From Wolbachia pipientis (lineage in GTDB: Bacteria; Pseudomonadota; Alphaproteobacteria; Rickettsiales; Anaplasmataceae), in the NCBI GenBank assembly GCA_023052945.1, contig CP095495.1, positions 1,302,001 to 1,366,000 of the forward strand: DNA of 64,000 bases. The letters are read 5' to 3'. The position numbers and the translations under genes were made by a program. Below, piece by piece: positions 55,972 to 64,000 of the stretch. A model generated the notes under the pieces. That model saw only the letters and a list, made by a program, of their open reading frames with translations. It did no database searches and had not been told where the DNA came from. Position 1 is the stretch's first letter, and each line of letters begins with the position of its first letter.

Positions 55972-57258
55972 CTAATGAATGTAGCAGAGCAAAAGTTGTC
56001 CGCTAGGTGCTTTTGGCATTGATGGTTTCCAAGGGTGGGCAATTCCCTTGATTCTTCTTACCACCCCTTTTGCATCTAGAGTAATTAAATCAAAGCGGGG
56101 CATCTTCCAGGTGTAATCTATCAAAACCAGACTATTATCAACTGCTCCTTTTACTTTGCATCCCTCTTCACTTATATCTTCAGGGCTCACCTGAGTACGA
56201 CAGCGATAAGTTATTTGATAACTACTCCCAGGCGCTGGTTCTTTCCCTGCCAATGACCAATCAACGTTTCCTGCGTTTAGTTTATAATCTACACTATTTT
56301 CATAAATAACGTCTCCTTGCTTCATCTGAATAATCTCAAGTACTGCAGAGTCAGGTATCGGATCAATAGCTCCAGAGTATGAACCGTGAGTAACGGCAAT
56401 TGTTTTTTGAACAGTTATATCTACTTTTTTGATTTCACTTATTGGAAAATCATTAACTTTTAGTTCCATTACTCTTTGGCTGTTTGGCTGAAAAGTATGG
56501 GGTTCTGATGCAACTGTTTTTATATCTGGATCTTCATCAAAAGAAACACGAATACTGTGAGGTAGCTCAATCTCATAGCCGTCAACATGAGCTTTTCCCT
56601 CATTAATCACAAATCCCTTTTCGTCCCCTTCTTCTCTCTGCAAACACATTACTTCTAGACCGTTTACGACGTAGGAACCATTTGCCTCCTTGTCATAACG
56701 AGCAAGTGCAGTGGTTACTATATTTGCTTGTGGTGGCGGTGAATACTGAACAAGAACACCGTTTTCAATGTTATAAATTGGATAAAATTCTCCACTTGCA
56801 GAAAAAGGGGAAGAAACACTCTCTGCTTGATAACCCCAAATGGTGGAAACTTTAAGCCTTGCTGCCCCTACTTCCTGGTAATTACGCGTATCAACTGCAG
56901 GATCACGAAGATTTTCGTCCTCAAGTTCCGTAATGGTGGAAAGGGCAAAAAAAACACCTATGCGAACTGTAGTATTTAGTGGAATAATAAACTTTTGCCC
57001 CTCGACCTTTCTAACCGCACCACGAAGATAGATTTTTCCAGCTTCAAGCGTGACTTTTTCCCCATCTATGATACAATCAGCTCCAGTTATGATATCACCA
57101 TCGCGGAATATCGCATCTCCTATGCCTTTGAGCCTCAAAAGAGCATAATCTTGAATCTCATTTAATTCTGCTGACTGCAAACCCCTTCCTGCAAGGAACA
57201 AGCTTTTTTCATATTCTTTATCGGGATTAAAGCGATTGTAATAGTTATTCAAAGTCAT
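55972..57258 (-). CDS. DUF4815-like phage tail protein
   Basis: The protein is 428 residues from ATG 57258, which has GAGGGG six bases upstream; an earlier in-frame start at 57288 overlaps the next gene. The sequence opens YYNRFNPDKEYEKSLFLAGR and has ELNEIQDYALLRLKGIGDAI, typical of DUF4815, then repeated beta-rich segments. It is believed to be a phage structural protein. The family name is from memory. Confidence 0.75.
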   Translation of the reverse strand: MTLNNYYNRFNPDKEYEKSLFLAGRGLQSAELNEIQDYALLRLKGIGDAIFRDGDIITGADCIIDGEKVTLEAGKIYLRGAVRKVEGQKFIIPLNTTVRIGVFFALSTITELEDENLRDPAVDTRNYQEVGAARLKVSTIWGYQAESVSSPFSASGEFYPIYNIENGVLVQYSPPPQANIVTTALARYDKEANGSYVVNGLEVMCLQREEGDEKGFVINEGKAHVDGYEIELPHSIRVSFDEDPDIKTVASEPHTFQPNSQRVMELKVNDFPISEIKKVDITVQKTIAVTHGSYSGAIDPIPDSAVLEIIQMKQGDVIYENSVDYKLNAGNVDWSLAGKEPAPGSSYQITYRCRTQVSPEDISEEGCKVKGAVDNSLVLIDYTWKMPRFDLITLDAKGVVRRIKGIAHPWKPSMPKAPSGQLLLCYIH

Positions 57259-57271
57259 TCTTTTCCCCTCT

Positions 57272-57949
57272 TCAGAATGTAACCACAAATGAAAAAGTTT
57301 CCCGAGTTGCTGCAGTTCTGATAAGTGGTACCGTGTGTTCTAAAACTAACAAGATTCCCGGATCTTCTATATCTTTTGGCTCGAAATATCTCTGTCCTGT
57401 AGGTAATCCTTCTTTTACTTTAGTACCAACCATAACCCCTAGTTCCCTGATCACTTGATTTGCTGCGTCCGTGAAATCGAAAGTAAATTTAAGGTACAAA
57501 TTATTGGTTGGTACAGCGGAAGATTTAAACCTTCCGGAGGGAGTAATAAGCTCACCGTTCTCGTCTCCGCTGCAGAAGAGCATCTCATCAACAATACGTC
57601 TGCCAACTTCATTCAAGAGCTTTATAGAATTTATAGGTTCAGGTGGTGTGCTTTGAATGTACTCTATAGTCACTACATCACTTTCTGCAATTGAGCCATT
57701 TTCTACTCGTTTAATGACACCAGCAACCGTATAGTCTGTACTCGGCTGATAAGTTGTCTCTCCTGTAAAAACTTTTACGTTTTTAATGGTGGTGTGATCA
57801 AGTTTTATTTCGCCATCAAGGGTAAAAAATTTTTCTACTTTATGGTGACTTTCCCAGCCTGCATCACCACTTCCCCAAGCAAGATGTATAACTTGCTCTT
57901 TTATACTTGCTGCTATTGCTGCTCGACCTGATTGTGTGAGAATTGACAC
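57272..57949 (-). CDS. Phage tail-region protein (225 aa)
   Basis: The first gene of the minus-strand tail operon. It starts MSILTQSGRAAIAASIKEQV and has beta-rich sequence with FKFTFDFTDAANQVIRELGV-like segments (residues 165-185 read LYLKFTFDFTDAANQVIREL). It overlaps the DUF4815 start region slightly. Likely a baseplate or tail collar component from context; family not recognised. Confidence 0.55.
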   Translation of the reverse strand: MSILTQSGRAAIAASIKEQVIHLAWGSGDAGWESHHKVEKFFTLDGEIKLDHTTIKNVKVFTGETTYQPSTDYTVAGVIKRVENGSIAESDVVTIEYIQSTPPEPINSIKLLNEVGRRIVDEMLFCSGDENGELITPSGRFKSSAVPTNNLYLKFTFDFTDAANQVIRELGVMVGTKVKEGLPTGQRYFEPKDIEDPGILLVLEHTVPLIRTAATRETFSFVVTF

Positions 57950-58201
57950 CTGTGATAAGTTTGAAAGGCTTATATAATATATATTCAGGATTTGGAAAAT
58001 TTTTGTCCAAAAAAAATGAATTTTTGCCTAATTTTTTGTTGCAGTATTATTTAAAAATCGAACTGTATTATTCTCGAAAAAAAACAATAGAATATCAATA
58101 GGTTAAAAATCACATCTGTATTATTTATTTTTGTTCCTGTCCTACAAAGTGTACCTATAAGTTCTCATCCTTAAAGCTATTCATTGTTTTAAGGAGAAGT
58201 T
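57950..58201. promoter_or_regulatory. Divergent control region between tail and replication modules
   Basis: This 252-bp AT-rich gap separates the minus-strand tail operon from the plus-strand replication genes, so both promoters should lie here. It ends with AAGGAG before ATG 58202. Several TATTAT/TATAAT-like hexamers are present, but no single promoter could be singled out. Confidence 0.5.
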
Positions 58202-58699
58202 ATGAAACGTTATTCAGGTGTTGATCCTATAGTTGTTCAAAACATACAGTACCAAGTTAAAAGGTTAAAATTTTTTGAATGCTTTACTCATGAGACTCAT
58301 CAAGATCTTGAGCAAGAACTCTTCTGTGAAATTTGGACTTATCTTGATAGATATGATGAAAGTAAAGGTAGCTTTAACACTTTTGTAGCAAGATTAACTG
58401 AACGTCGTGCTAACAACTTATTAGAGAAACAACTATGTATAAAACGCAATATTAATAACCACATCAATATTGAGAAAATAGAAGCTTTTGAAGATGAAGT
58501 AGCGAAACGTACTGATGTAGATTACATGATTTCAACGCTACCAAGAAAGATGCAAAAGATATGTGAGCAACTCAAGCACTTTAACTTATATGAAGTTGCT
58601 AAGATGAACAACATATCAAGAACTACTTTAAATACTATGATAAGAAAAATACGTACAAAACTCTCTTCCATTTACTACAAGGGCAAAAAGAAAAATTGA
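58202..58699 (+). CDS. Sigma-70-like RNA polymerase factor of phage WO
   Basis: The 165-residue protein has a region 2-like part (ETHQDLEQELFCEIWTYLDR, then ESKGSFNTFVARLTERRANN near residue 60) and a region 4-like HTH (VAKMNNISRTTLNTMIRKIR near 130-149). The ribosome site AAGGAG is strong. It could redirect host polymerase to phage promoters, or be a domesticated DNA-binding derivative. It heads the replication module. Confidence 0.75.
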   Translation: MKRYSGVDPIVVQNIQYQVKRLKFFECFTHETHQDLEQELFCEIWTYLDRYDESKGSFNTFVARLTERRANNLLEKQLCIKRNINNHINIEKIEAFEDEVAKRTDVDYMISTLPRKMQKICEQLKHFNLYEVAKMNNISRTTLNTMIRKIRTKLSSIYYKGKKKN

Positions 58700-58751
58700 A
58701 CATAAATTCTACCTTTCCTGAATATATAACATATAACATTGAGGTGAATAA

Positions 58752-59555
58752 ATGACTTTTAAAATTTTAAACAATAATGAAAGACTGAAAACAACCACAG
58801 GCATAAAAGTAGTAATTTTTGGTCCTTACGGTATTGGTAAAACCAGCCTCTTAAAGACTATAAGTGAACCAACACTTTGTCTTGACTTTGAAGCAGGTCT
58901 GCTTGCTGTTCAAGATTGGCAGGGAGATTCTATTAGTGTTCGTACTTGGAATCAAGCTCGTGATATTGCTTGCCTAATTGGTGGTCCAAACCCTGCACTA
59001 AAATCTGATTCAGCATATAGTCAAAAACACTATGAGCACGTATCAAGTAAATACAATGAAGAGTTTTCTAAATATCGATGTATTTTCATTGATAGCATTA
59101 CTGTTGCATCTCGTTTGTGTCTCTTATGGGCAAAAATGCAACCCGAAGCTTTTTCTGAGAGATCGGGAAAACAGGATATGAGAGCTGCATATGGATTACT
59201 TGCGCAAGAGATGATGGCTTGGCTCAATCAGTTTCAGCACATTCCAAATAAAGATATCATTACCGTTGGTACTTTAGGTCAATATTTAGATGACTTCAAT
59301 CGTCCGACCTGGCTACCTCAATGTGAAGGGGCTAAAACTGCCAGTGAGATTCCCGGCATTGTTGATGAAGTAATCAGCATGGTTGGCCTCAAGAAAGATG
59401 ATGGAACAGAGGTGCGTTCATTTGTCTGTCAGACGATTAATTCCTGGGGATACCCGGCTAAAGATCGAAGTGGTTGCCTTGATATGGTTGAAGAACCGCA
59501 TCTGGGTAAATTACTAACGAAAATCAAAGCTAAAGCCTTTTCTACTGCTGCTTAA
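58752..59555 (+). CDS. Phage RecA/Sak4-like ATPase (AAA_24)
   Basis: The 267-residue protein has Walker A VVIFGPYGIGKTSLLKTI near residue 21 and a Walker B-like YRCIFIDSITVASRL near 110. It resembles Sak4-type single-strand annealing/RecA-core proteins of phages. It would promote strand pairing in phage recombination, usually with the phage SSB, which is encoded two genes on. The family call is moderately sure. Confidence 0.7.
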   Translation: MTFKILNNNERLKTTTGIKVVIFGPYGIGKTSLLKTISEPTLCLDFEAGLLAVQDWQGDSISVRTWNQARDIACLIGGPNPALKSDSAYSQKHYEHVSSKYNEEFSKYRCIFIDSITVASRLCLLWAKMQPEAFSERSGKQDMRAAYGLLAQEMMAWLNQFQHIPNKDIITVGTLGQYLDDFNRPTWLPQCEGAKTASEIPGIVDEVISMVGLKKDDGTEVRSFVCQTINSWGYPAKDRSGCLDMVEEPHLGKLLTKIKAKAFSTAA

Positions 59556-59567
59556 TGGAGAATAACT

Positions 59568-60389
59568 ATGCTACAAAACATTTTTACTACTGGTCAAAAA
59601 ATCCCTTTTTTCAGCGTAAAAGAGTATTTAAGTGACAAAGCACCAATCCCAGAAGACATCATCTACCCAAGAATATTAACTCCAAGGGGTTTGTTGGTAT
59701 TTGGCGGGCCACCTAAAATTGGTAAAAGCGATTTTTTAATTTCATGGCTCATGCACATGGCAGCAGGCGTTTCATTTCTGGGTATGATTCCCAATCAGCC
59801 TATGAAAGTTCTCTGTCTGCAGACCGAAATTGATGATGGATATTTAAAAGAGCGTCTACAAGAGTTAAAACTCGATAAAGAGCTTTTGGATATTGGCGCA
59901 AACAACTTCATGATCACGCCAAGAGTACAACTATCGTTTAGTAGTGAGGAGATAGATGAAATAAAAAACTCTCTAGAGGACAAATGTTTTAAGCCTGATA
60001 TTATCGCCATAGATCCTCTTCGTAACATCTTTAGCAGTGAATATGGCAACGAAAATGATAACAGCGCTATGCTATTCTTTTTACAAAAAACACTTGAAAG
60101 ACTTCGTAATGTTGTCAATCCAGATGCCGGTATAATACTCACTCACCACACGAAAAAATTGTCCAAAAAGATGTTGGAAGAAGATCCATTTCAAGGTTTA
60201 AGTGGTGCTGGACCTTTAAGAGGGTTTTACACCACAGGAATGGTGATGTTCCGAAAGGATGAAGAAAGTGACGATGAAAAAACCGCATGTCAAATAGTAT
60301 TTGAGTTACGCAATGGAAAACGTGTTCTGCGCAAGACTGTCGATAAGATAGATGGCCGCTGGCAGTTTGTTGACCAATGGAATAACTGA
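59568..60389 (+). CDS. RepA-like hexameric ATPase/helicase (AAA_25)
   Basis: The 273-residue protein has Walker A LVFGGPPKIGKSDFLISWL near residue 44, Walker B DIIAIDPLRNIF near 144 and the sensor-like ILTHHTKKL near 192. AAA_25 proteins are RecA-fold ATPases related to the RepA helicase. It is a close paralog of the C-terminal part of the protein at 61069-62112 (both have QYLSD/KEYLSD, PMPKD/PIPED and HMA(A/G)GVSFL/GISFL segments). Confidence 0.8.
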   Translation: MLQNIFTTGQKIPFFSVKEYLSDKAPIPEDIIYPRILTPRGLLVFGGPPKIGKSDFLISWLMHMAAGVSFLGMIPNQPMKVLCLQTEIDDGYLKERLQELKLDKELLDIGANNFMITPRVQLSFSSEEIDEIKNSLEDKCFKPDIIAIDPLRNIFSSEYGNENDNSAMLFFLQKTLERLRNVVNPDAGIILTHHTKKLSKKMLEEDPFQGLSGAGPLRGFYTTGMVMFRKDEESDDEKTACQIVFELRNGKRVLRKTVDKIDGRWQFVDQWNN

Positions 60390-60414
60390 TTTCAACTTTA
60401 TTATAGGAGTACTT

Positions 60415-60915
60415 ATGTTACAGGATTTAACTGATTTTAACAACGTGAAACTGCAAAGCAGTTTAATACCGAAAGGTACAATAGTCAAGGTAAAAATGGC
60501 AATAAAGCCGGAAGGATATGAAAGTTGGTTCACTAGGAGTCTTTCTACTGGCAGCATCTATTTAAATGCTGAATTTACTGTCACTGAAGGGCCATATGCA
60601 AAACGCAAGATTTATCAAGTAATTGGGATAAAAAGTGGTAAAGCAAACGTTGAAAAAGAAGATGTCTGGGGAGAATCTGGGCGTTCTATGCTTAGAAGTA
60701 TTTTGGAGTCAGCCCGAAATATTCATCCACATGACACTTCAGAAAAAGCAGTTATTGCTAGAAAAATTAACTCTATAGCTGATTTCAACGGTTTAGAGTT
60801 TACTGCAAAAGTTGGTATTGAAGCTGATAGTAGATACGGAGACAGGAACAGAATTACTGCAGTTGTTACTCTAGAACAAAACAATAGCATTGAGTCTGAT
60901 TGGATCCCGTTTTGA
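60415..60915 (+). CDS. Phage single-stranded DNA-binding-like protein
   Basis: The protein is 166 residues from ATG 60415, after AGGAG. It has a beta-rich OB-like part (GTIVKVKMAIKPEGYESWFT, then YLNAEFTVTEGPYAKRKIYQ) and a helical part GRSMLRSILESARNIHP. The build resembles DUF669-type SSB-like proteins. Position next to Sak4-like and helicase genes supports an ssDNA-binding role. The call rests on pattern and context. Confidence 0.55.
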   Translation: MLQDLTDFNNVKLQSSLIPKGTIVKVKMAIKPEGYESWFTRSLSTGSIYLNAEFTVTEGPYAKRKIYQVIGIKSGKANVEKEDVWGESGRSMLRSILESARNIHPHDTSEKAVIARKINSIADFNGLEFTAKVGIEADSRYGDRNRITAVVTLEQNNSIESDWIPF

Positions 60916-61068
60916 AGTACGATGAAGAGAAGCTCTGGATTGCTGTAATTGAGAGAGCTATCAAAGATGCAGCAGCAGAGCTAAAGAAAGAAGCAATTGA
61001 ATGCGGAGTCTTTTGAAACTGTTTGTGAGCTAAGCTCTAAACGTATGAAAAACATGTATGGGGGTTTT
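60912..61068 (+). pseudogene. Small phage-domain gene, split by deletion
   Basis: TTG 60912 overlaps the SSB stop by 4 bases. The frame reads LWIAVIERAIKDAAAELKKE and stops at 61016. Continuing in the next frame (from TTG 60997) it reads NAESFETVCELSSKRMKN. A short deletion near 60995-61003 (about GGTT in GAATGGTTG) would join them as AIEWLNAESFETVC. The joined protein has the same pair of motifs as the gene at 14588-14875. Confidence 0.6.
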
Positions 61069-62112
61069 ATGTCTAAAAAGGAAATAAGAGCGTTATTAAT
61101 TGATAATATTAAGGGATGTGTATCTCATCTAATTCCAGATGGTAAGTTTTACCAAGAGAAGACTTATGTTGGCAGCTTAAATGGAGATACCATTATGGTC
61201 AAAATAGTAGGTAAAAAAGCTGGTAATTGGCGTAATTTTACCACAGGGACTAGTGGTGACATTATTGATCTTTGGACTTTAATTAAAGGTAATATAGATT
61301 CTGCCAAGGAGTGGTTAAATACTAAAAATACTGAGAAATTACAAAATAAAGAAGCAAAGGGGACAATAAAAAAAGGGGGAAAGGCGTTTTCTGTAGGACA
61401 GTATTTAAGTGATCAATCTCCAATGCCGAAAGATGTCATAGGTCCAGAGATCTTAACATCAGGAGGGCTTTTAGTTATAGGCGGTACTCCAAAGGTTGGC
61501 AAAACCAGTTTTCTACTCTCTCTGTTAGCACATATGGCAGGAGGAATATCATTTCTTAATATGAAGCCTGCAAAGCCACTAAAGATACTATATTTACAGG
61601 ACGAAATGAATCGTGACGGTGTGAGAAGGCGTGTACAGCAACTCAAGATTAACCAAAAGCTCATGGACTTAGTGAAAGAAAACCTAGTTATTACTGCAGA
61701 AATCAAGATAACGTTAAATGATGAAGGAATAGAGTGGATCAAAGATACTATCATGAAAAAATTTGGAACAAAGACGGTTGACCTTATTGCAATAGACTCG
61801 CTTACAACACACTTTATGATGCTGTCGTTTTTACAGAATGGAATTGAAAAATTACGCTCTATCAGCAGTGGAATAATCATGACCCATCACACTAAAAAAG
61901 TATCCACGTCTACACTGGAAAAAAATCCATTTCAAGCTTTAGTTGGAGCTAATGCGCTCAGAAGTTTCTATACATCTGGTATAGTGATGTTTCAACCAAA
62001 TAGAGGTAAAAATATCCTACAGGTGGCATATGAGCTTGGGAATAGAAAACCAATACCAGCAAAATTTATTAGCAGGACTGATGGGTGTTGGAAAACTATA
62101 GCTACTGCTTAG
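61069..62112 (+). CDS. Primase-like N-domain plus AAA_25 ATPase
   Basis: The protein is 347 residues from ATG 61069, after GGGGG; the frame is open upstream only because it includes the end of the preceding small gene. The N-terminal 110 residues (KAGNWRNFTTGTSGDIIDLW near 68) match the N-terminus of the next gene. The C-terminal ATPase has Walker A LVIGGTPKVGKTSFLLSLL near 140, Walker B LIAIDSLTTHF near 240 and IIMTHHTKKV near 265. It looks like a fusion of a primase-associated domain and the RepA-like ATPase also encoded at 59568. Confidence 0.75.
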   Translation: MSKKEIRALLIDNIKGCVSHLIPDGKFYQEKTYVGSLNGDTIMVKIVGKKAGNWRNFTTGTSGDIIDLWTLIKGNIDSAKEWLNTKNTEKLQNKEAKGTIKKGGKAFSVGQYLSDQSPMPKDVIGPEILTSGGLLVIGGTPKVGKTSFLLSLLAHMAGGISFLNMKPAKPLKILYLQDEMNRDGVRRRVQQLKINQKLMDLVKENLVITAEIKITLNDEGIEWIKDTIMKKFGTKTVDLIAIDSLTTHFMMLSFLQNGIEKLRSISSGIIMTHHTKKVSTSTLEKNPFQALVGANALRSFYTSGIVMFQPNRGKNILQVAYELGNRKPIPAKFISRTDGCWKTIATA

Positions 62113-62151
62113 TTTCAATTAATTAAATTTAAAATATATTTAGAGGATTTT

Positions 62152-64000
62152 ATGGATATCTATTGTGATTTTAATACTGCAGCTCCACTAAAGAATGGAC
62201 ATTATAAGCCATTAGAGGAGAAAGAGCAGTTAAAAGATCAACTTTTACTAGATATCAGATCTTGTCTTTCATACCTATTACCAAGGGGAACTTTTCGTGG
62301 TGATAAGTTTTATGTGGGTGATGTACAAGGTAATAGAGGCAAAAGTACGGTAGTAGAATTAACTGGTAGTAAAGCCGGACTTTGGAAGGATTTCGAAAAA
62401 GATGAAGGTGGTGATATCATTGATCTTTGGGCAGCAGTACATGGAAGAAGTGTCAGAACAGAGTTTCCTGAAGTAATGGCTTCTATAGCTGAATGGCTTG
62501 GAAAAAAACATACTAGGAAATATAAAAATCTAGAACAATTTTTAACATGCAGTTGGAACTACTATGATGAAAACAATCAAGTTATTGTCATAGTCAACCG
62601 TTATGATCTTCCCGAAGGAAAAGAATATCGTCCTTTTGATGTGAAAAAATCTACTTTTACTGCACCAGAAATCAGACCTTTGTACAATATTCCAGGTATT
62701 TTGAAGTCCGATAAAGTTGTTCTGGTTGAAGGAGAAAAATGCGCTGAGGCACTTATAGAACAGGGGATCACTGCAACAACAGGGATGTTTGGAGCAAATG
62801 CACCAACTGATAAAATAGACTGGTCACCCCTAAAGGGTAAAAATATTACTATTTGGCCTGATAATGATGAGGCAGGTCAGAAGTATGCTGAAAATGTTAT
62901 TACAAAACTCATCAGCTTAGGTATTGCATCACTTTCTATGGTTAAAATTCCAGAGGGTAAACCGAAAGGCTGGGATGCTGCTGATTATTTACAAGAAAAT
63001 ACAAACGTCTCTGACTTTATCAAGAATAATGCAAAAAAAGTAATTATCAAACCACCACTAAATATTTTAGACTGGACTGCAGAGCGCTTTATAGGCCCAG
63101 TACCAGAACAAAAGTTTCTTGTTGAGGGTTTATTTCCCTTGGGTGTTACCTCAATAGTAGCTGCTATGAGCGATACAGGTAAGGGTATGCTTCTTCTTGA
63201 TCTTGCACTTAAAGTTGTAAGTGACAAAGATCAGATGTGTGGCTTTGGTTCGTTTGTTACTGAGCATGGGTCAGTTGTAATTTTTTCAGCAGAAGATGAT
63301 GCAGGTGAGGTACACCGCCGCTTAGAACGACTTGACCCTAAGTGTGAAAGATTAAAATATAAAGACAAACTATTTATTGTACCACTGCCAAACGTTAGAG
63401 GATCACTTACAATACTCAGAAATGTTCGTGGTAAAATTGTTGAAGTCTCTCTTGAATTCGAATCTGTAATGAAACAGCTTGAGGAAATTAAAGATTTGAA
63501 GTTAGTTGTATTTGATCCTCTTTCATCGTTTATCCATGCAGACATAAATGCTGATCCTGCTGTAGGAGATTATTTAATGTGTTTATTATCTGATTTAGCA
63601 AATAGCACTGGAGCTTCAGTAATTACTGCACATCATATGAGAAAGCCAAAGAGTGAGAAACCTATATTAACTGCTGAACAAGCACGAGATGCCATCCGTG
63701 GTACCTCTGCTCTTGTTAATGGTGTCAGATGTTCCTATGCTTTTTGGCCAGTGGAAGATACAGCTAAGCCAGAGATCTTTAGGTCAATGGGGGAGATTCC
63801 AAGACAAAATGCTTTATTTTATGGGGCGGTTGTTAAGGCAAATGGGTTAGCTGATCGCACTGTACGTACTTACCTAAGAAATCAAGAAACAGGGCTACTA
63901 GAAGATATAACAGCACAATTGAAAGTTAAAAACATTAGCGATAAAAGTCTTAAGATATATCTTATCGATGCAATTAAACGATCTGCTATTGCAGGGCATC
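62152..64000 (+). CDS. Phage primase-helicase (Toprim plus RecA-like ATPase), runs off the window
   Basis: ATG 62152 follows AGAGG. The frame is open to the window end (616 codons). The N-terminus (KAGLWKDFEKDEGGDIIDLW near 75) is shared with the preceding protein. A Toprim-like part follows (VVLVEGEKCAEAL near 188, WPDNDEAGQKYA near 238), then a RecA-fold ATPase with Walker A AAMSDTGKGMLLLDL near 338, Walker B LKLVVFDPLSSF near 450 and ITAHHMRKP near 490. It would prime and unwind phage DNA. The C-terminus is not visible. Confidence 0.85.
   Translation, partial: MDIYCDFNTAAPLKNGHYKPLEEKEQLKDQLLLDIRSCLSYLLPRGTFRGDKFYVGDVQGNRGKSTVVELTGSKAGLWKDFEKDEGGDIIDLWAAVHGRSVRTEFPEVMASIAEWLGKKHTRKYKNLEQFLTCSWNYYDENNQVIVIVNRYDLPEGKEYRPFDVKKSTFTAPEIRPLYNIPGILKSDKVVLVEGEKCAEALIEQGITATTGMFGANAPTDKIDWSPLKGKNITIWPDNDEAGQKYAENVITKLISLGIASLSMVKIPEGKPKGWDAADYLQENTNVSDFIKNNAKKVIIKPPLNILDWTAERFIGPVPEQKFLVEGLFPLGVTSIVAAMSDTGKGMLLLDLALKVVSDKDQMCGFGSFVTEHGSVVIFSAEDDAGEVHRRLERLDPKCERLKYKDKLFIVPLPNVRGSLTILRNVRGKIVEVSLEFESVMKQLEEIKDLKLVVFDPLSSFIHADINADPAVGDYLMCLLSDLANSTGASVITAHHMRKPKSEKPILTAEQARDAIRGTSALVNGVRCSYAFWPVEDTAKPEIFRSMGEIPRQNALFYGAVVKANGLADRTVRTYLRNQETGLLEDITAQLKVKNISDKSLKIYLIDAIKRSAIAGH

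Overview
The window is AT-rich DNA from an obligate intracellular alphaproteobacterium of the Wolbachia type. The evidence is a Wolbachia-like housekeeping set, several insertion sequences, many short palindromic repeats, ankyrin genes, and a P2-like tail module with the gene order of prophage WO. All identifications come from reading the translated sequence; no database was searched.

Region 1 (1-21400) is mostly chromosomal. It holds an IS5-type element at the left edge, comF, murE, metC, bolA, dnaK, rne, rpmG, a small HTH protein, the divergent znuA/znuC pair, ubiB (frameshifted), dksA, ccmB, a second IS5-type copy, tRNA-Gln, cutA, a membrane-anchored hypothetical protein and the hflK-hflC-degP operon.

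Region 2 (21500-36700) is accessory DNA. A third IS5-type copy abuts a truncated, divergent ligA. Next comes a pair of nearly identical inverted arms of about 2.7 kb (23684-26374 and 31762-34440), each carrying an Rpn-family nuclease gene, a decayed ORF and the promoter plus 5' half of a 479-aa gene. Between the arms is a 5.4-kb cassette with unrecognised genes of 63, 768 and 99 aa and a dead WO-type large terminase. Beyond the right arm lies a longer ligA whose NMN-binding N-terminus is out of frame. This inverted cassette is the best candidate here for an undescribed system.

Region 3 (36800-57950) is prophage WO: a double-HTH regulator, ankyrin genes, a dead D12-class adenine methyltransferase, a rearranged patatin cluster with an IS110-type element, then a tail operon on the minus strand. 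Read in transcription order it starts with accessory tail and fiber genes and continues FI, FII, relB-relE, E/E', T, U, X, D, followed by a membrane ankyrin protein and a holin-like protein. The P2-type slippery heptamer for E+E' frameshifting is present.

Region 4 (58200-64000) is a plus-strand phage DNA-replication module: a sigma-like factor, a Sak4-like ATPase, a RepA-like ATPase, an SSB-like protein, a primase-like/ATPase protein and a primase-helicase that runs off the window.

Many frames are broken by small indels, often in homopolymers. Some may be real decay or recoding and some may be sequencing error; raw reads would decide.
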